This document shows, piece by piece, positions 11,753 to 22,589 of a stretch of DNA of 64,000 nucleotides (positions are counted from its first letter, which is position 1; every line of letters starts with the position of its first letter). A model generated the notes under the pieces. The model saw nothing but the letters and a program-made list of their open reading frames with translations. It was not told the origin of the DNA and searched no databases. The stretch is taken from positions 62,001-126,000 of the forward strand of contig JAAEAF010002749.1 in assembly GCA_011037195.1 (NCBI GenBank). The letters are read 5' to 3'. This stretch comes from Triatoma infestans (taxonomy: Eukaryota; Arthropoda; Insecta; Hemiptera; Reduviidae). A program made the position numbers and the translations under genes.

Positions 11753-12650
11753 CGAAAAAATTCTGGTGTGAAACATTCACACGACTTTCTCTTACTCCAA
11801 TTAATACAGTTTATTTATAATTTTCTTTAAAATTGCAAAATTTACAATATTTAAATAACAAAAGAAGAAGGTGGTGGGGGTTATAACTATGTTGTTATAC
11901 CTGAGCAGACTTGGGTGAAGCGTTCACTATCAAAACTAACAAAACTTTTCTAATTTAAATTTATATCTAACCGACAGAACCCCCCCCCCCCACAAAGGAA
12001 CTTCTGATATCATTTTTTTCCTGAAAAAATGTTTCAAATCAGAGTGAGACGCTCTAATCTGTGCACGCGTTTAAAGAACACAACTCAAAACTCTATTCTG
12101 TAAAGTCGCACTTCCGGCTAACCGATTTTATTCAAATTTGGAATTCTATCAAGGTTCTGATTTATATTAATATCATATAAATGATATATGCACACATTGT
12201 AATGAAGAGGTACTGTGCCAGAAAACCTAACGGCACTATTCCCTGTAAAAAATCAATTTTCCCGGGGAAAATATTTCAAATAAAAGTGATAGATATTTAT
12301 GTGTAGAAATAGTAAAGAAAATCGTTGGAGCAGTATTCGCGAAAATTGCGAAAAAGTGAAGAGGAAAAAGAATCAGTAAGGTCGCACTTCCGGTCGATGG
12401 ATTTTGCCCGAAAATTTTGTGGCCGATGCGTTGGTTCGACCTAAACGGAATACTAAGTTTGAACTTCTTGCAATTTTTTCTTTTTGCATTATTTTGATCC
12501 AAAAATACAAAAAACGCGTGCACACCATTTGCTAAAAATATTTTTTCGTATCTAGGAGACCTCGACGTATTTCCGGTGAAAACTCAATTCCTTAAATTTG
12601 GCAAGATCGTAATACTTCCTGTTACTAGGAGTTAGATAAAGTAAAAAGAG
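11753..12650 (-). repeat. H-family repeat, complete minus copy (about 0.9 kb)
   Basis: The best complete copy. On the minus strand it ends at 11753-11798 with AGTAAGAGAAAGT, then the perfect hairpin GTGTGAATGTTTCACAC and CAGAATTTTTT. Its head is at about 12600-12650 (the palindromic ACTTT..TAACTCCTAGTTA..AAGT region, then CGATCTTGCC). Conserved internal blocks are TTTCACCGGAAATACGTCG (about 12568), CCGGAAGTGCGACCTTACTG (about 12376), and AACCGGAAGTGCGACTTTACAG (about 12103-12124, one base different). There is no ORF of its own. The layout of subterminal inverted motif, internal microsatellite slot and 3' hairpin resembles Helentron-associated HINE/DINE-1 elements; a short-TIR MITE is the alternative. 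Confidence 0.75.
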
Positions 12651-12654
12651 AAAA

Positions 12655-12795
12655 ATGAGATATTCGTTTATTGAAAATGAACTTTCAGCCGGAAGTACAT
12701 GTTTTGAAATTTCTCAGTGTTTAACAAAAAACACGTTCTCTCTCTCTTTGTGTGTGTGTGTGTGTATTTATGTGCGTTAGTATTTGTACGTTCCG
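12655..12795 (+). repeat. H-family repeat, plus head fragment with TG microsatellite
   Basis: TTTCAGCCGGAAGTACATGTTTTGA is followed by the family's microsatellite slot, here (TG)n at about 12743-12764. It begins within a few bases of the head of the minus copy that ends at 12650, giving a head-to-head pair. Confidence 0.65.
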
Positions 12796-12799
12796 GAAT

Positions 12800-13900
12800 T
12801 CCTCACCTTATAACACTTGTGGGGATTGGGCTTTAGCAATCATTCTAGCGCTCCATCGTTTAGACCTGCTCAAAACCAACCTATAGTGGCGCTTTATATA
12901 GATAGAGGGGATCAGTATGATAACTCCATGTTAAAATAGATAAGTAAATGGTTAGTTAGTTGGTTTATTGTTTACCACACCTCTGCTATTAAATAACTGT
13001 TGCAAAAACGAAGGTTTGAGAAATCTTCTTCTTTTTTTCAAAGTTTAAAACTTCGTAAGACTCATTTTTATATTTCAATATCTCCCTGATTTGACCCTGA
13101 TTACATTAATTGATTATCTAGTACACTTTGAAAAATAAAATTATATGAAACTTGTCTACCTCCAGTCCTACATCACACCAGGAAAGCACCCCAGCATTAT
13201 CTGGTAGTCTACAAAGTTAATAACATGCAATTAAAACATTCAAAATTTTCAATATAATTATGGCAAAGGGATGTTTACTAGTAGTCGTTTTACGTACATC
13301 ACATAAATGTATATGCTATGGTTATGGTTTTATGTTAATGGCTACTCATGCTGATTAAAACATGAGTTAGTAAAGCTAACTAATTAATAGTATTACTGAT
13401 TCGTAGTGTATTATGTATACGTAATACTTACTGTATTTCTAATTCCATACACACACACACACATATCTATATAATATATATAAAACAAAGTTACATGACT
13501 ATAATTAAATTTTATAATACATTATAATATAAATATGTTAAACATAAACAGTACTTGTATGTTTAATAAATTGTAATAGCATTAAATATAAGCATTAAAA
13601 TATGGTGAATATAAATAAAGAACCCAACAGTGTTTCGAAATAGCGCAATAGAGGACAGACTTTCTGGACCACCGTAAAATAGAAAACTTCATAAAATAGA
13701 TTTAGGAAAAAGGTGTCAAAATAAAAGTGATAAGCCTAAAATAGACTTGTGTATGTAGTTTGTTAAGTTTAGAGCGAATCATTGAGAATCTCAGATTTTT
13801 ATTAGAATCTTAGCACACTGCAAATCTCAACCTCTGTCAGTCTCAGCAAAACTTCTAATAGCAGTTTGAAATTAAGCCTGACTATCAGATACCCTCTAAA
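12800..13900. other. anonymous interval with a short minus H scrap
   Basis: Nothing coding is recognised. AAATAAAAGTGATAAGCC at about 13720-13740 is the minus-strand H-family middle block. A CA/TA microsatellite lies near 13446-13480. Confidence 0.4.
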
Positions 13901-13924
13901 AATCTTTAACAGGAAGTAAAACTG

Positions 13925-14815
13925 GGTCAAACTTTTGACTGGTCAAAATTTGACTGGGTCAAACTTTTGATATTGAAATGTTTTCACCGGAAATACATGT
14001 TTATAGATGGAAAACATTTTTTTGCGAATAGTTTCTCTTCTCTCTTACTCTCTCTCTCGCACACACAAACATCAAGAGCTAAAATTTAAATTCCGCTTAA
14101 ATAACACCACTGCATCTGACAACGAAGGTTTCAGTCAAAATCTACCATACCCGAATGTGTGACTTTATAGATGATTTTTAGGTTTTCGAAGTTTTCTTGT
14201 AAACTGCTCCAACGATTTTCAGTAAACTTCATAGACTATTTGCCTTCATAAATATCCAACACTTTTATTTGCAACATTGATTTTTGTAGGCTTTCGCGGG
14301 AGCTGCAACATTAAGCTTCCTCCAAAGTGGTCTCAATTATGGTACTACCATCTGTATAATATTAGTTCATACTAAAGGCATTGTTAGGATTCCAATTTTA
14401 CAAAAAATCAATTAACCGGAAGTTATGGCTGCTTCAATGTGTTTTTGAATTTCCTGGAATTTTTTTCGGCACTATCAATGTCCTTTAAACTAAGAATGCT
14501 TACCTGCCTTAGATTTTAAGGTATCACTTTTATGTGAAACACTTTACTGAAAAAAAAAGAAGAAAAATTAATATTACGTGATTCAATAAACAGTTACAAA
14601 CATTTTGCTAAAAAGTTTAAGATAGAGAGCCCATCAGTAAACAATTGTAATCCTCCCCACACGTTCATTTATTTATATGTAGGATCCACCCAACTAGACA
14701 TAAAATAAGCCTTGCTATTTTTCTCAATCAAGAAAATTTCTCAATTAAAAAATAACTGCAGTAAAAGAAAGTTGTGTGAGTATTCCATATCAGATATTCA
14801 CACTTTCTATTGCTG
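13925..14815 (+). repeat. H-family repeat, plus copy
   Basis: The head block TTTTCACCGGAAATACATG is near 13978, followed by the CT/CA-rich microsatellite slot. The middle GCTCCAACGATTTTC lies near 14206, ACTTTTATTTGCAACATTG near 14262, and AATTAACCGGAAGTTATGG near 14409. A decayed tail near 14757 (AAAGAAAGTTGTGTGAGT) is followed immediately by CACTTTCTATTGCTG, which resembles the subterminal inverted motif. Non-coding. Confidence 0.65.
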
Positions 14816-14825
14816 ATGTTAGAAA

Positions 14826-15185
14826 AAAAAAGAAAATCAGATTATCAGAAGTGCGTTTTTACTGAAGTTATTTCAATTTTTTACGATTTTACCCTTACCG
14901 GCGGAACACATTAAATTTGTTACACTGATTATGAATACCGAGACCTATCACTTTTGTTGAGAACTTTTATCGCAGAAGAAGTTTTGGGGGATGGGGATTG
15001 TATGGTTTCCTTAAAAAAGGCACTTTCTTAAGTATTTAAGACATTTTATTTTGATATAAAATTGGTGATAAGCATATAATTAGTACAGATTATAAGTTTG
15101 AAGAAATTTGTCAATTAGAATTCTGTAAACTGTAGTACGGGAAAGTCGTGTGAGTGTTTCACACTAGATTTTTTTTTTTTTTTTT
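14826..15185 (+). repeat. H-family repeat, 3' half with intact tail
   Basis: Runs from an AGAAGTGCGTTTTTACTGAAG block through the T-rich middle to GGGAAAGTCGTGTGAGTGTTTCACACTAGA followed by a T18 run. The tail hairpin arms GTGTGA and TCACAC are intact. Confidence 0.7.
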
Positions 15186-15189
15186 ATAG

Positions 15190-16000
15190 TACACTTTGCA
15201 GGTCGTGATTTACATCACTGGAATATTGTGGACAAGGAGTAGTTAACTTCTTAAAGTAGTTGGTATTCCGGATTGTTTGGTTTGGTTTTGGTTTTAAGTG
15301 GACTAAACATCGGAGCACTTTAGTGGGGCGGTTAGTTGTTTACAACATTCCAGGCTTTAAAGCTGGCCATTAGAGGGCGACTTCTGACAGAATTCCACAC
15401 CACCACTACACAGATTAAACTGGAATATATTTCTGTGTGTGTTGGCTTTTGTTATTATTCACTCCCATCGTTTCCCTTTTATAAATGATGACTGGGCTGG
15501 TGTTAACGCTTTCTTGTACTGCTGTATGTAGGAAAAATTGTGATTGTGTCAGATTTCAGAAAATGAAAACCGAAAATAAATGTGTAAACGTGTAGACGCC
15601 ACAGAGGATGAGAAACGATTCTTAGAAAAACGGTGAATGCAAAGATTATTATTCAAACCACTAGGTATTATTAGGTGTATCGTATCTCTTAAGTGAAACG
15701 ATGACCAACCACAGGGTAATATTTTCATCTAATTTTATCTACAAATAACATGACTGTAAGAATATCTGGTCTGAAACTATTACGCTCTACTTTCATTTAT
15801 TGCAAATATCACAGTTTAATTAACAAATTTTCATTAAAATAATAATGTTTACATACGTTTACATGGGCTTGCCATAAATTGAAAAAGACAATAGGGGTTT
15901 ATCATGTACACCTGAGTGTGACTTCTTTGGCAGCGCCCTCTGGCCAACCTTGTAGCACCAGCTTAAATCTTGATGTAACTGCTAACTCTTCTCAGAATCC
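15190..16000. other. anonymous interval
   Basis: No coding motif, RNA gene or repeat with a second copy in the window was recognised. Confidence 0.4.
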
Positions 16001-16009
16001 TTCCATCAT

Positions 16010-16175
16010 CAGTTTTTCCGGGAAAATGTTTAAATAAAAGTGATAGGCACATTTAAATAAATATGTATGTAGATAGTTTAAAGAACATCATCGGATTTCC
16101 GGTTGATGGATGTTGCTCAAAATTTTCGCGTCTGGTGCGATGGAAGTAACTAAATTTGAACAAAAATTTGAGAGA
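16010..16175 (-). repeat. H-family repeat, minus fragment
   Basis: TTTTTCCGGGAAAATGTTTAAATAAAAGTGATAGG (middle block) and TTTCCGGTTGATGGATGTTGC (the CCGGAAGTGCGAC region) are present in minus orientation. Head and tail are missing. Confidence 0.65.
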
Positions 16176-16384
16176 GACCCTTTGCGAGGATTCGCTCATC
16201 CAAATAGTTGTATACATTACATGAACTACCTCTGCAGGTTCCCATGTGTACGTCGGCATGAGTAGTAAGCATATCAACACAAATGCTGTTCCTATTGTTA
16301 CATTTAGATACCCGCAGGAACGATAAGATTTCCTAAAGGAGTGTAAGTCAAATTACTTCTATCGAGAAAATTATTCAGACATTA

Positions 16385-17215
16385 TGAAAATTGCAAAATA
16401 TTTATTTTCGATTTCAGAGTTTCTGAAGTAAATATGAATGAAATGCATGTTTCGGAGGTACCTGAAAACGGAAAAATGTTTTTAGAGAGTGGTCTGTATG
16501 CGTGTGTGTGTGTATTGTGTGTGTTTTAAATTCCAAAACGAAGAATAGCACGAAGTTCAAACTTGATATTTCGTTTAGGCACTACATCGCATCAGACGAT
16601 TTGCTTGCATTTCGGGCAAAATCTGTCAACCCGAAGTGTTACTTACTTTGTTTTTTTGTTTGTTTTTTTTTTTCAATTTTTCGTTGTTTTGTCAAAAACA
16701 GTTTCAATATTTTCATTAAACAATAGCGCCATGCTTTCCTCTAAAGTACAACTTCAATGTAATATAGTTCTACCACCTAAATAATAATACTACACATTAG
16801 AAGCATTGATAGAATTTCAAATTTGAAAATATCGGTTAACCGGATATAAAGGGCAATGAGAGAATTTTACAGAGAAGGTTTTTGAGTTGTTTGGAGATTT
16901 ATAACTTTGATCTTGGAATGTTTAGTAACATTTATCTAAAAAATTGATTTAGGGGGTTATGGAGGTCTGTCAGTTAATCTAAATTTAAATTTGCATAAGC
17001 TTTCTTAGTTTATCATAGAGCGCTCCACAAAAGGCTGCTCAGGTATACAAAGTAAAATCCCCACCGTTTTAAAAGTCATCCCAACTAAATATTGTAACGT
17101 TGCAATTTTAATGAAAATTTGTTGAATAAATTGGATTATTTAAGGTAAGAGGAAGTGTGTGAATGTTTCACACCAAATTTTTGCTACAAGAGAAAGTAAA
17201 AAACGGAAATTCCAA
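16385..17215 (+). repeat. H-family repeat, nearly complete plus copy
   Basis: The head is weak at 16385-16445 but is followed by a TG-rich slot (16500-16524). Next come GAAGTTCAAACTTGATATT, TTCGGGCAAAATCTGTCAACCCGAAGTG (about 16610-16640), and AAATTTGAAAATATCGGTTAACCGG (about 16819). The tail at 17150-17195 is GTAAGAGGAAGTGTGTGAATG with the 3' arm TTTCACACC. After the tail comes AGAGAAAGTAAAAA, the same motif seen outside other heads. Small open frames here are shadows of low-complexity sequence. Confidence 0.75.
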
Positions 17216-17820
17216 TGACCAATCCACATCACCCACATACATACAAATATATACTTCAATCAGAAACCTTCTCTCAGCTATTGGAAATGTTATTTGATAT
17301 TGGATTTACATTGTTCTCTTGCTTACTACCTGACACCTGTCTTGTTTTGTATTTTTCTCCCAATACCAGTTGAAAAGTGAAATAAATGACATTGTATACG
17401 GTGAAGCTTTGTTTTATATTTTGTTTTTTATACAAATATTTGGTTTTATGTCCACATATATATATCTAAAATAATAGGGAAGAAGTCCTTTCACATATAA
17501 ATATTATTAATTGACCCTAATGTAAAATGTAATAATGTACGTAAATGACTGCCTATACGAGAGTCATTCAGTAAGTAAAGAGTGAAAGAATCATAAAGCG
17601 AAGAATATCTACTCGTATACAAGAAAGTCCGATACTTTTAGTACTCTAGGTTGGCATACTGTATACAGTTTAGCTGTGTTTCAATTTACTTAACTTCCAT
17701 TACTCAGTCAACAATGTTATGATCTCAAAAAACTGTACTTTGAAACAATAGTTTCAGTGATGATTTTTGAGGGAATGAAACCACATGAAATTTACATTAC
17801 ATTAGGATGAGAAGCAAAGG
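17216..17820. other. unassigned, possible decayed mariner-like scrap
   Basis: TACGAGAGTCATTCAGTAAGTA near 17556 resembles the start of some mariner inverted repeats. A broken frame near 17755-17800 reads like EGMKPHEIYITL, the opening helix of mariner transposases. No catalytic motif follows, so this is only a suggestion. Confidence 0.25.
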
Positions 17821-17959
17821 AGAGAAGTTAAGAACTTTTATGGAAGGTCATACTAAGATTGAGGGCAAGTTGAGACAAGTGACAATTTCTTCTCACCAAA
17901 ATTGACGAGACGAGTAACAAGTGGAACAAGACACCATCAAAGACCTAATGGAGAAATGT

Positions 17960-18480
17960 AACGACATTGAAATTAGTTGTGTCCCTGATGGCTCAATGAA
18001 ACCGGTCAGTCTGGAGCAGGAGCTTAGTGTTAAACAAAGAAAGATATGGGGTTAAACAAAAGAAGATCTGTGACTTTACGGAGTATGACCACTGTTTTCC
18101 AGCTGAGATCATTGGTATCATTGAATGTTGCTGCATTGTGGAAGAGTGGAAGGGAGAAGTAATATCCGTGGTGGAGCTCTAAGATAGTGGTGAATGTAGG
18201 AGAAAACTTAATGGCCTTGCTCAGAAGTGCAGGGTAGAGGTATACTGGGAACCCGAAAATGCGGATATAAAGGGCAATGTGAGGATGGCTGAGCTGGCTA
18301 AGGTAGAATCCAAATTACAATTCTGTGATCGCAAGCCTGCAACAGGAAGACAATCTTCTCCCTGAGCAGGATACAATTGAAAATCCTAGTAGGTGTATTG
18401 ACTGGTCACGCGTGGTAGCCAATCATTTACACAAAATAGACAGGACGCCCCTTCTTTACCAAGGTTCATTGCTCCATTAG
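17960..18480 (+). pseudogene. LINE RNase H remnant (R1/LOA/I type)
   Basis: Broken frames show an RNase H-like trail: PDGSMKP near 17979 (position of the first Asp), TTVFPAEI near 18090, then YWEPENADIKGNVRMAELA near 18240-18300, which matches the WVPGHAGIEGNE.AD.LA motif of LINE RNase H. ILVGVLTG near 18385 is the post-RNase H segment. Many stops interrupt it. It lies just before the HHR-like repeat at 18481. Confidence 0.6.
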
Positions 18481-18645
18481 CTTTCAAGGTGTAACGACTC
18501 AGAAGAGGCTCATTGCAATATGGGCGAAATTTCGGTTTCTAGCAAACCTCGGACGCGGTCCCCCAACCCGAAAATTCAAGTGTTTTTCGTAAAATATGAC
18601 CACGGAAACCTAAACGATGCTATATTATTTATTTATTTTTCCCTC
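18481..18645 (+). repeat. HHR-like repeat, copy without tRNA head
   Basis: Shares TTTCAAGGTGTAACGAC, GAGGCTCATTG, GGTTTCTA, ACGCGGTC and CACGGAAA blocks with 46918-47075. It contains a degenerate core: CAGAAGA at 18500-18506 (one change from CTGAAGA), a GGCTC/GGGC stem, and GAAA at 18526-18529. Unlike the copy at 46780 it lacks the tRNA-like head and joins a LINE remnant directly. Confidence 0.6.
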
Positions 18646-18754
18646 AATGTAATATACACATAGTATGGAAAGTCAGATGCAAATGTAAATTAAAATAATA
18701 TAATATAGTCAATAATTTTGAGGCTACTGAATAAAATATCTGATCACAAGCACT

Positions 18755-19020
18755 GGAGAGAAGCGGAGGTTGTCTTCAGCTAAGAGCTCTATAATAAGTA
18801 TAAGGTAGAAGAGTTGAAGTATTTTCTCTTCCTGAGTAGGATATGATTGAGAGTCGTGGTACATTACTAGTCATTTGCACAAAACAAGCAGGACATCTAG
18901 TCCTCTGTGTCAGAACTGTGATGGCGGTGCCAAGGAAATGGGGTACCACTACATAGGTCAGTGTCAATAGGAAGTTCCGCATATTTGGGATATATCAGGT
19001 ACATGGGATCTCTTATATAC
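18755..19020 (+). pseudogene. LINE 3' remnant (post-RNase H segment)
   Basis: Broken frames give LSRI, then Q/N-K-x-DI, SVSEL and a DGGAKE-like Cys/His stretch. This matches the C-terminal end of the minus-strand LINE at 20108-20590 (SLSRILVGVV, HNIGRTSSP, NCDGG, YLGG). Heavily decayed. Confidence 0.5.
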
Positions 19021-19437
19021 TTTTTTTTTTAAACACTTTTTCAGACTCTGAGCATTCCAAAGTGTATATTTCCAAGAAAATATAGTTTCGAAAACTTACA
19101 TATAACTTGTAAATAAAGGAAACAAAATGTTTAAAAAAAAGGTGAGTGAAAAAAAAAAAAACAAAATAGAGGATGTTAGAGAAAAATATAATCCTGGATA
19201 GGAAATGTTTTAATTTGGAGAAAAAACACCGACCCACCCAAACAGACAGACACACATATAAACAAACTTTGAACTTTTGCCCATCAGCATTGGGTCAGGG
19301 ACATGACTGCTGGTCATGTAATTTATATCTGATTGGCAATTTCAACTCTGGTCCAGTATTCCTTCACACCCAACTGGCAGACAGGTATTAGTTTTATTTA
19401 ACGGCTTTCATTTTCCGTTTTTTATTTTTTTATTTAT

Positions 19438-19958
19438 TTTATTTTTAAATTTTCTTTTACTGCTGGTAAGAGGAAGTTTTGTGATCGTATCAAATATTCG
19501 AAATTGAGTTTTCATTGGAAATATACGATTTGAGGTACCCCTGAGTAAAAAGAAAAGTTTTTTTACATTGTGTATGTGTCTGGGTCCACACAGGGTCAAT
19601 AAAGGGTTTGGTCAAAATAGGTAGTCCAAAAGTACCACTTCAATGAACAGTCTGTTTTTTTATGATTTTCTGAATAACAACTGCAACAATTTTCTTTAAA
19701 TTTGGTATATTGAAAGTAGTAAATAGAGCTACAACTTAAAATTTATGTAAGGGGTGTTCCAGGGTAGGAGTGACGTTTTCGTTTTCCTCTAAAGTGTCAT
19801 TTTGATAAATTATACGATTCTTTCGTCGATGTAATATTAATATGAATCTAATGTGTTGCCGAAATTCCAAATTTGAAGAAGTATTTTGTCTAATTATATT
19901 TCGGAAGCACCCTTGTACAATTGGAAGTAAGTGAAATTATTAACTAGGTTATACCCAT
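19438..19958 (+). repeat. H-family repeat, 5' part, split by LINE
   Basis: The head at 19452-19480 (TTTTACTGCTGGTAAGAGGAAG palindrome, then TGTGATCGTATC) leads to TTTTCATTGGAAATATACG, the T-rich middle, and CCAAATTTGAAGAAG near 19870. The sequence is then cut by the (TTA)n tail of a minus-strand LINE. The tail of this same copy resumes at about 23985. Confidence 0.65.
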
Positions 19959-20107
19959 TTATTATTATTATTATTATTAAACCGGGTGCCTAATGGCATG
20001 GAACCTAAGCCTACATGGCTTTTATCCCCCCGTAACCCCCAATTCAACCACTTAAATGATCTCCCCCGGTAACCTACCGGTCAATTTACAATATCCCAGG
20101 GCATCCT

Positions 20108-20870
20108 TCACCTCCAACTCAACCCATCAACCCCGAAAGAGTGATATCCTCCCAAATACACGAAACCTAGTACCAGCGAAACGGGGACACTGACAATAGT
20201 ATGGTACACCGTTTCTCTGACTCCACCGTCGCAGTTCTGATAAATGGGACTAGACGTCCTCCCTATATTATGCAAGTGACTAAACACCCAAGTGTTTCCA
20301 GACACTACACCCACCAAGATCCTACTAAGGGACCGGAGGTAATCCAAAACCTCCTGCCTGATTCCTTTTATAAATCTTTTGGCCTGGAGGCATCCCTGCG
20401 TGTTCCCCCAGCGTTTCTTCAAGACTCTCGTCTCCCAAAGTCTAATCTGTTTATCACAGAACCTCTTAGTGACTGCACGGGCTGGTTCGGGACCACAGAA
20501 AGGTAATGAGGATCCCTCCCGAGCCAGCTGATCCGCCCTCTCATTGCCCTCTATTCCCGCATGTCCGGATACAATAGAGTCGCGCATCACCCCTCCGAGC
20601 TAAGGCGTTAAGCTTTCTTCTACATTCTCCCACTAATTTCGAGATCCAACACGGCTTGCTCAAAGTCCTCAGTGCGGCCGACGGTCAGAGAATATCCGCA
20701 CCTCTTTAATCTCTCCCTGCCACTCCCCCACAAGGCGGCACCATTCGATAATACCCACCACCTGGGACTGAAAAACATTGGTCATACCACCCAAGGCCTC
20801 CGAACTCCCCCTGTCCAACTCCTGCAACCATGCTCCCGCTCCTGACAGGCCAGTTCCCTCCTGCCTAGAG
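20108..20870 (-). pseudogene. LINE RNase H and C-terminal segment, degraded
   Basis: The frame at 20108-20590 begins inside the domain with SGHAGIEGNERADQLAREG, the last RNase H motif with its catalytic Asp. It continues into the arginine-rich linker and SLSRILVGVV, HLHNIGRTSSP, NCDGGVRETVYH, a Cys/His segment typical of these LINEs. The earlier part of RNase H, up to about 20870, is broken. The expected WxPGH reads as SGH after a change near 20580. Confidence 0.75.
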
Positions 20871-21399
20871 CCATCTGATTAGCAGCGAATAATGCCCTTA
20901 CCCGCCTCCATTAGCCTCGTAAGGGTGTTATCCCCTGGACTGCCAATACTAATCACGTAATCCCTCTCAAATCCCCATTTCTTGCTCGTCTCATCGTTTT
21001 TAGATAACAGAAATTGGTTTGCTCGCCAAATCTCATCCTCAATCCTAGTGTGATCCCCCGGAAGGTTCTCACCCATTCTCCCTTACACTTCATTCTGAGA
21101 TAACACTTCATCGCTTCACCCACAACCATATACTAAGAGGGGTTAACCGCAGCAACATCTCCAGTGCCACCGTCGGTGTCGTTCTGTCGCACCTGTGATA
21201 GCCAAACAGGCAGTGCGATGCACTCCTTGCAGCTTCTTGCTATTCCTCCCTACCAAGCAGTCCGTCCACCATGCCACTGCGTCATAGAGTATCCTTGGCT
21301 TCACCAACTATTCATAAATCCAATGAAGGCCTCGTGGATTAACTCCCCAGGTCTTGCCCGCTAGTCTTTCGTACTGCCAGAAACTTTCTGTCCCTTCTC

Positions 21400-21985
21400 A
21401 CAAACATGCTCAATGTGAGTCCGCCAATTCAACTTGTTGTTGATCAGGATCGCTAGATATTTGACCTCACTGCAAAATTGCAGTTCCTTACCGAAGAGTC
21501 TAGGTCTTCTAAGCCCTTCCAGTTTCCTCTTCCTAGTGAATAGAACTAAAGAGCTTTTGCCCGGATTGACGGACAGGCCATACTTTCTTCACCACTGCTC
21601 CACCTAAGACTGCATCAGGTCGCTCACCACACTCAGATGCTTCCCTGTGATAAAGATCACCCCATCATCAGAGTGCATCTGCAGATAGAATCCCCTGCAT
21701 TTCATCTCCCAGAGGAGCTCATCAACGATGAGACACAATAAGTGGGGAGACAAGCTCACTCCTTGAGGAAAACCCCTTCTAGCTTTCACCCTTCTCCACA
21801 ACTCCCAACCGAGAATAAACAATTCTCGTGGTCAGGGGGTTAACTATCCTTCTAACAAGGCTCCCATCCACTCCCCTCTCCTCCAATAGCATCCTTATTT
21901 ATTGGATTTATTATTCTCTCATGAGCCACGCCGTCGAACGCCCCCTCAATGTCGAAGAAGCATCCCATCGCGTACTCTTTTGACT
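21400..21985 (-). pseudogene. LINE reverse transcriptase, second half
   Basis: Broken minus-strand frames show a CFFDIEGAFDGVAHERI block near 21905-21960 (first catalytic Asp) and RRGFPQGVSLSPHLLCLIVDELL near 21715-21780 (the PQG motif). MHSDDGVIF follows near 21640 (active-site pair, here SDD). YGLSVNPGKSSLVLF and LFGKELQFCSEVKYLAI come next. Several stops interrupt the frame. This part continues from 22590-23160 across the mariner insertion. Confidence 0.75.
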
Positions 21986-22576
21986 ACAACGTAAGTGTAC
22001 TGAATTTTTGTAGGTTACAAAAATTTTTATTTGAACAAACAAACTACCTGGTTACATTAGTACATTGTAAGCTATTTTTCGACATAGTCACCATTCCTCT
22101 CAATGCAGGTGGTGAACCGGCGTATTAATTTTTTGATGCCTTCCTCGAAGTAGTTTCCCACCAACCCCTTCGTCCACTTCTCCACCTCCCCTTCACCTCC
22201 TCGTCGGTTGAAAAGCTTTTTCCACCCATGTGCAGCTTCAGGGAGTAAAGAATAGTAATCTGAAGGTGTAGGTCAGGGGAATGCGCGGGATGGTTCAGGA
22301 CATCCCATTTAAACGAGGCAAGCCGTGTGACGTTGGCCGTGTGTGGTCTGGCATTGTCGTGCAACAGGCAGACTCCCTTTGTCAGCATGCCTCTCCTTTT
22401 GTTCTGAATCGCCCTCCGCAATTTTTTTAGGGCCTCACAGTATCTTGCAGAGTTGATGGTCTCCCCTTGAGGCATATATTCAATTAAAATTATGCCTTGA
22501 CAGTCCCAAAACACGGATGCCATGATTTTCTTGGCTGAAATTGTGGTTTTGAACTTTTTGGCGGAGGGTGAAGAGG
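21985..22576 (-). mobile_element. mariner transposon fragment inside LINE
   Basis: Minus-strand frame 22125-22670 starts as LINE (HNLVGRIER) and switches at about 22576 to a mariner transposase: KKIMASVFWD, INSARYCEALKKLRRAIQ, LLHDNARPHTA and HPAHSPDL. The last two carry the second and third catalytic Asp positions of the D,D34D triad. The end is frameshifted; GDYVEK-like coding and non-coding sequence continue to about 21985. The N-terminal helix-turn-helix region, the first catalytic Asp and the 5' terminal repeat are absent. A TA lies at the 22577 junction, as expected for mariner insertion sites. Confidence 0.8.
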
Positions 22577-22589
22577 TACGTTCAATTCT

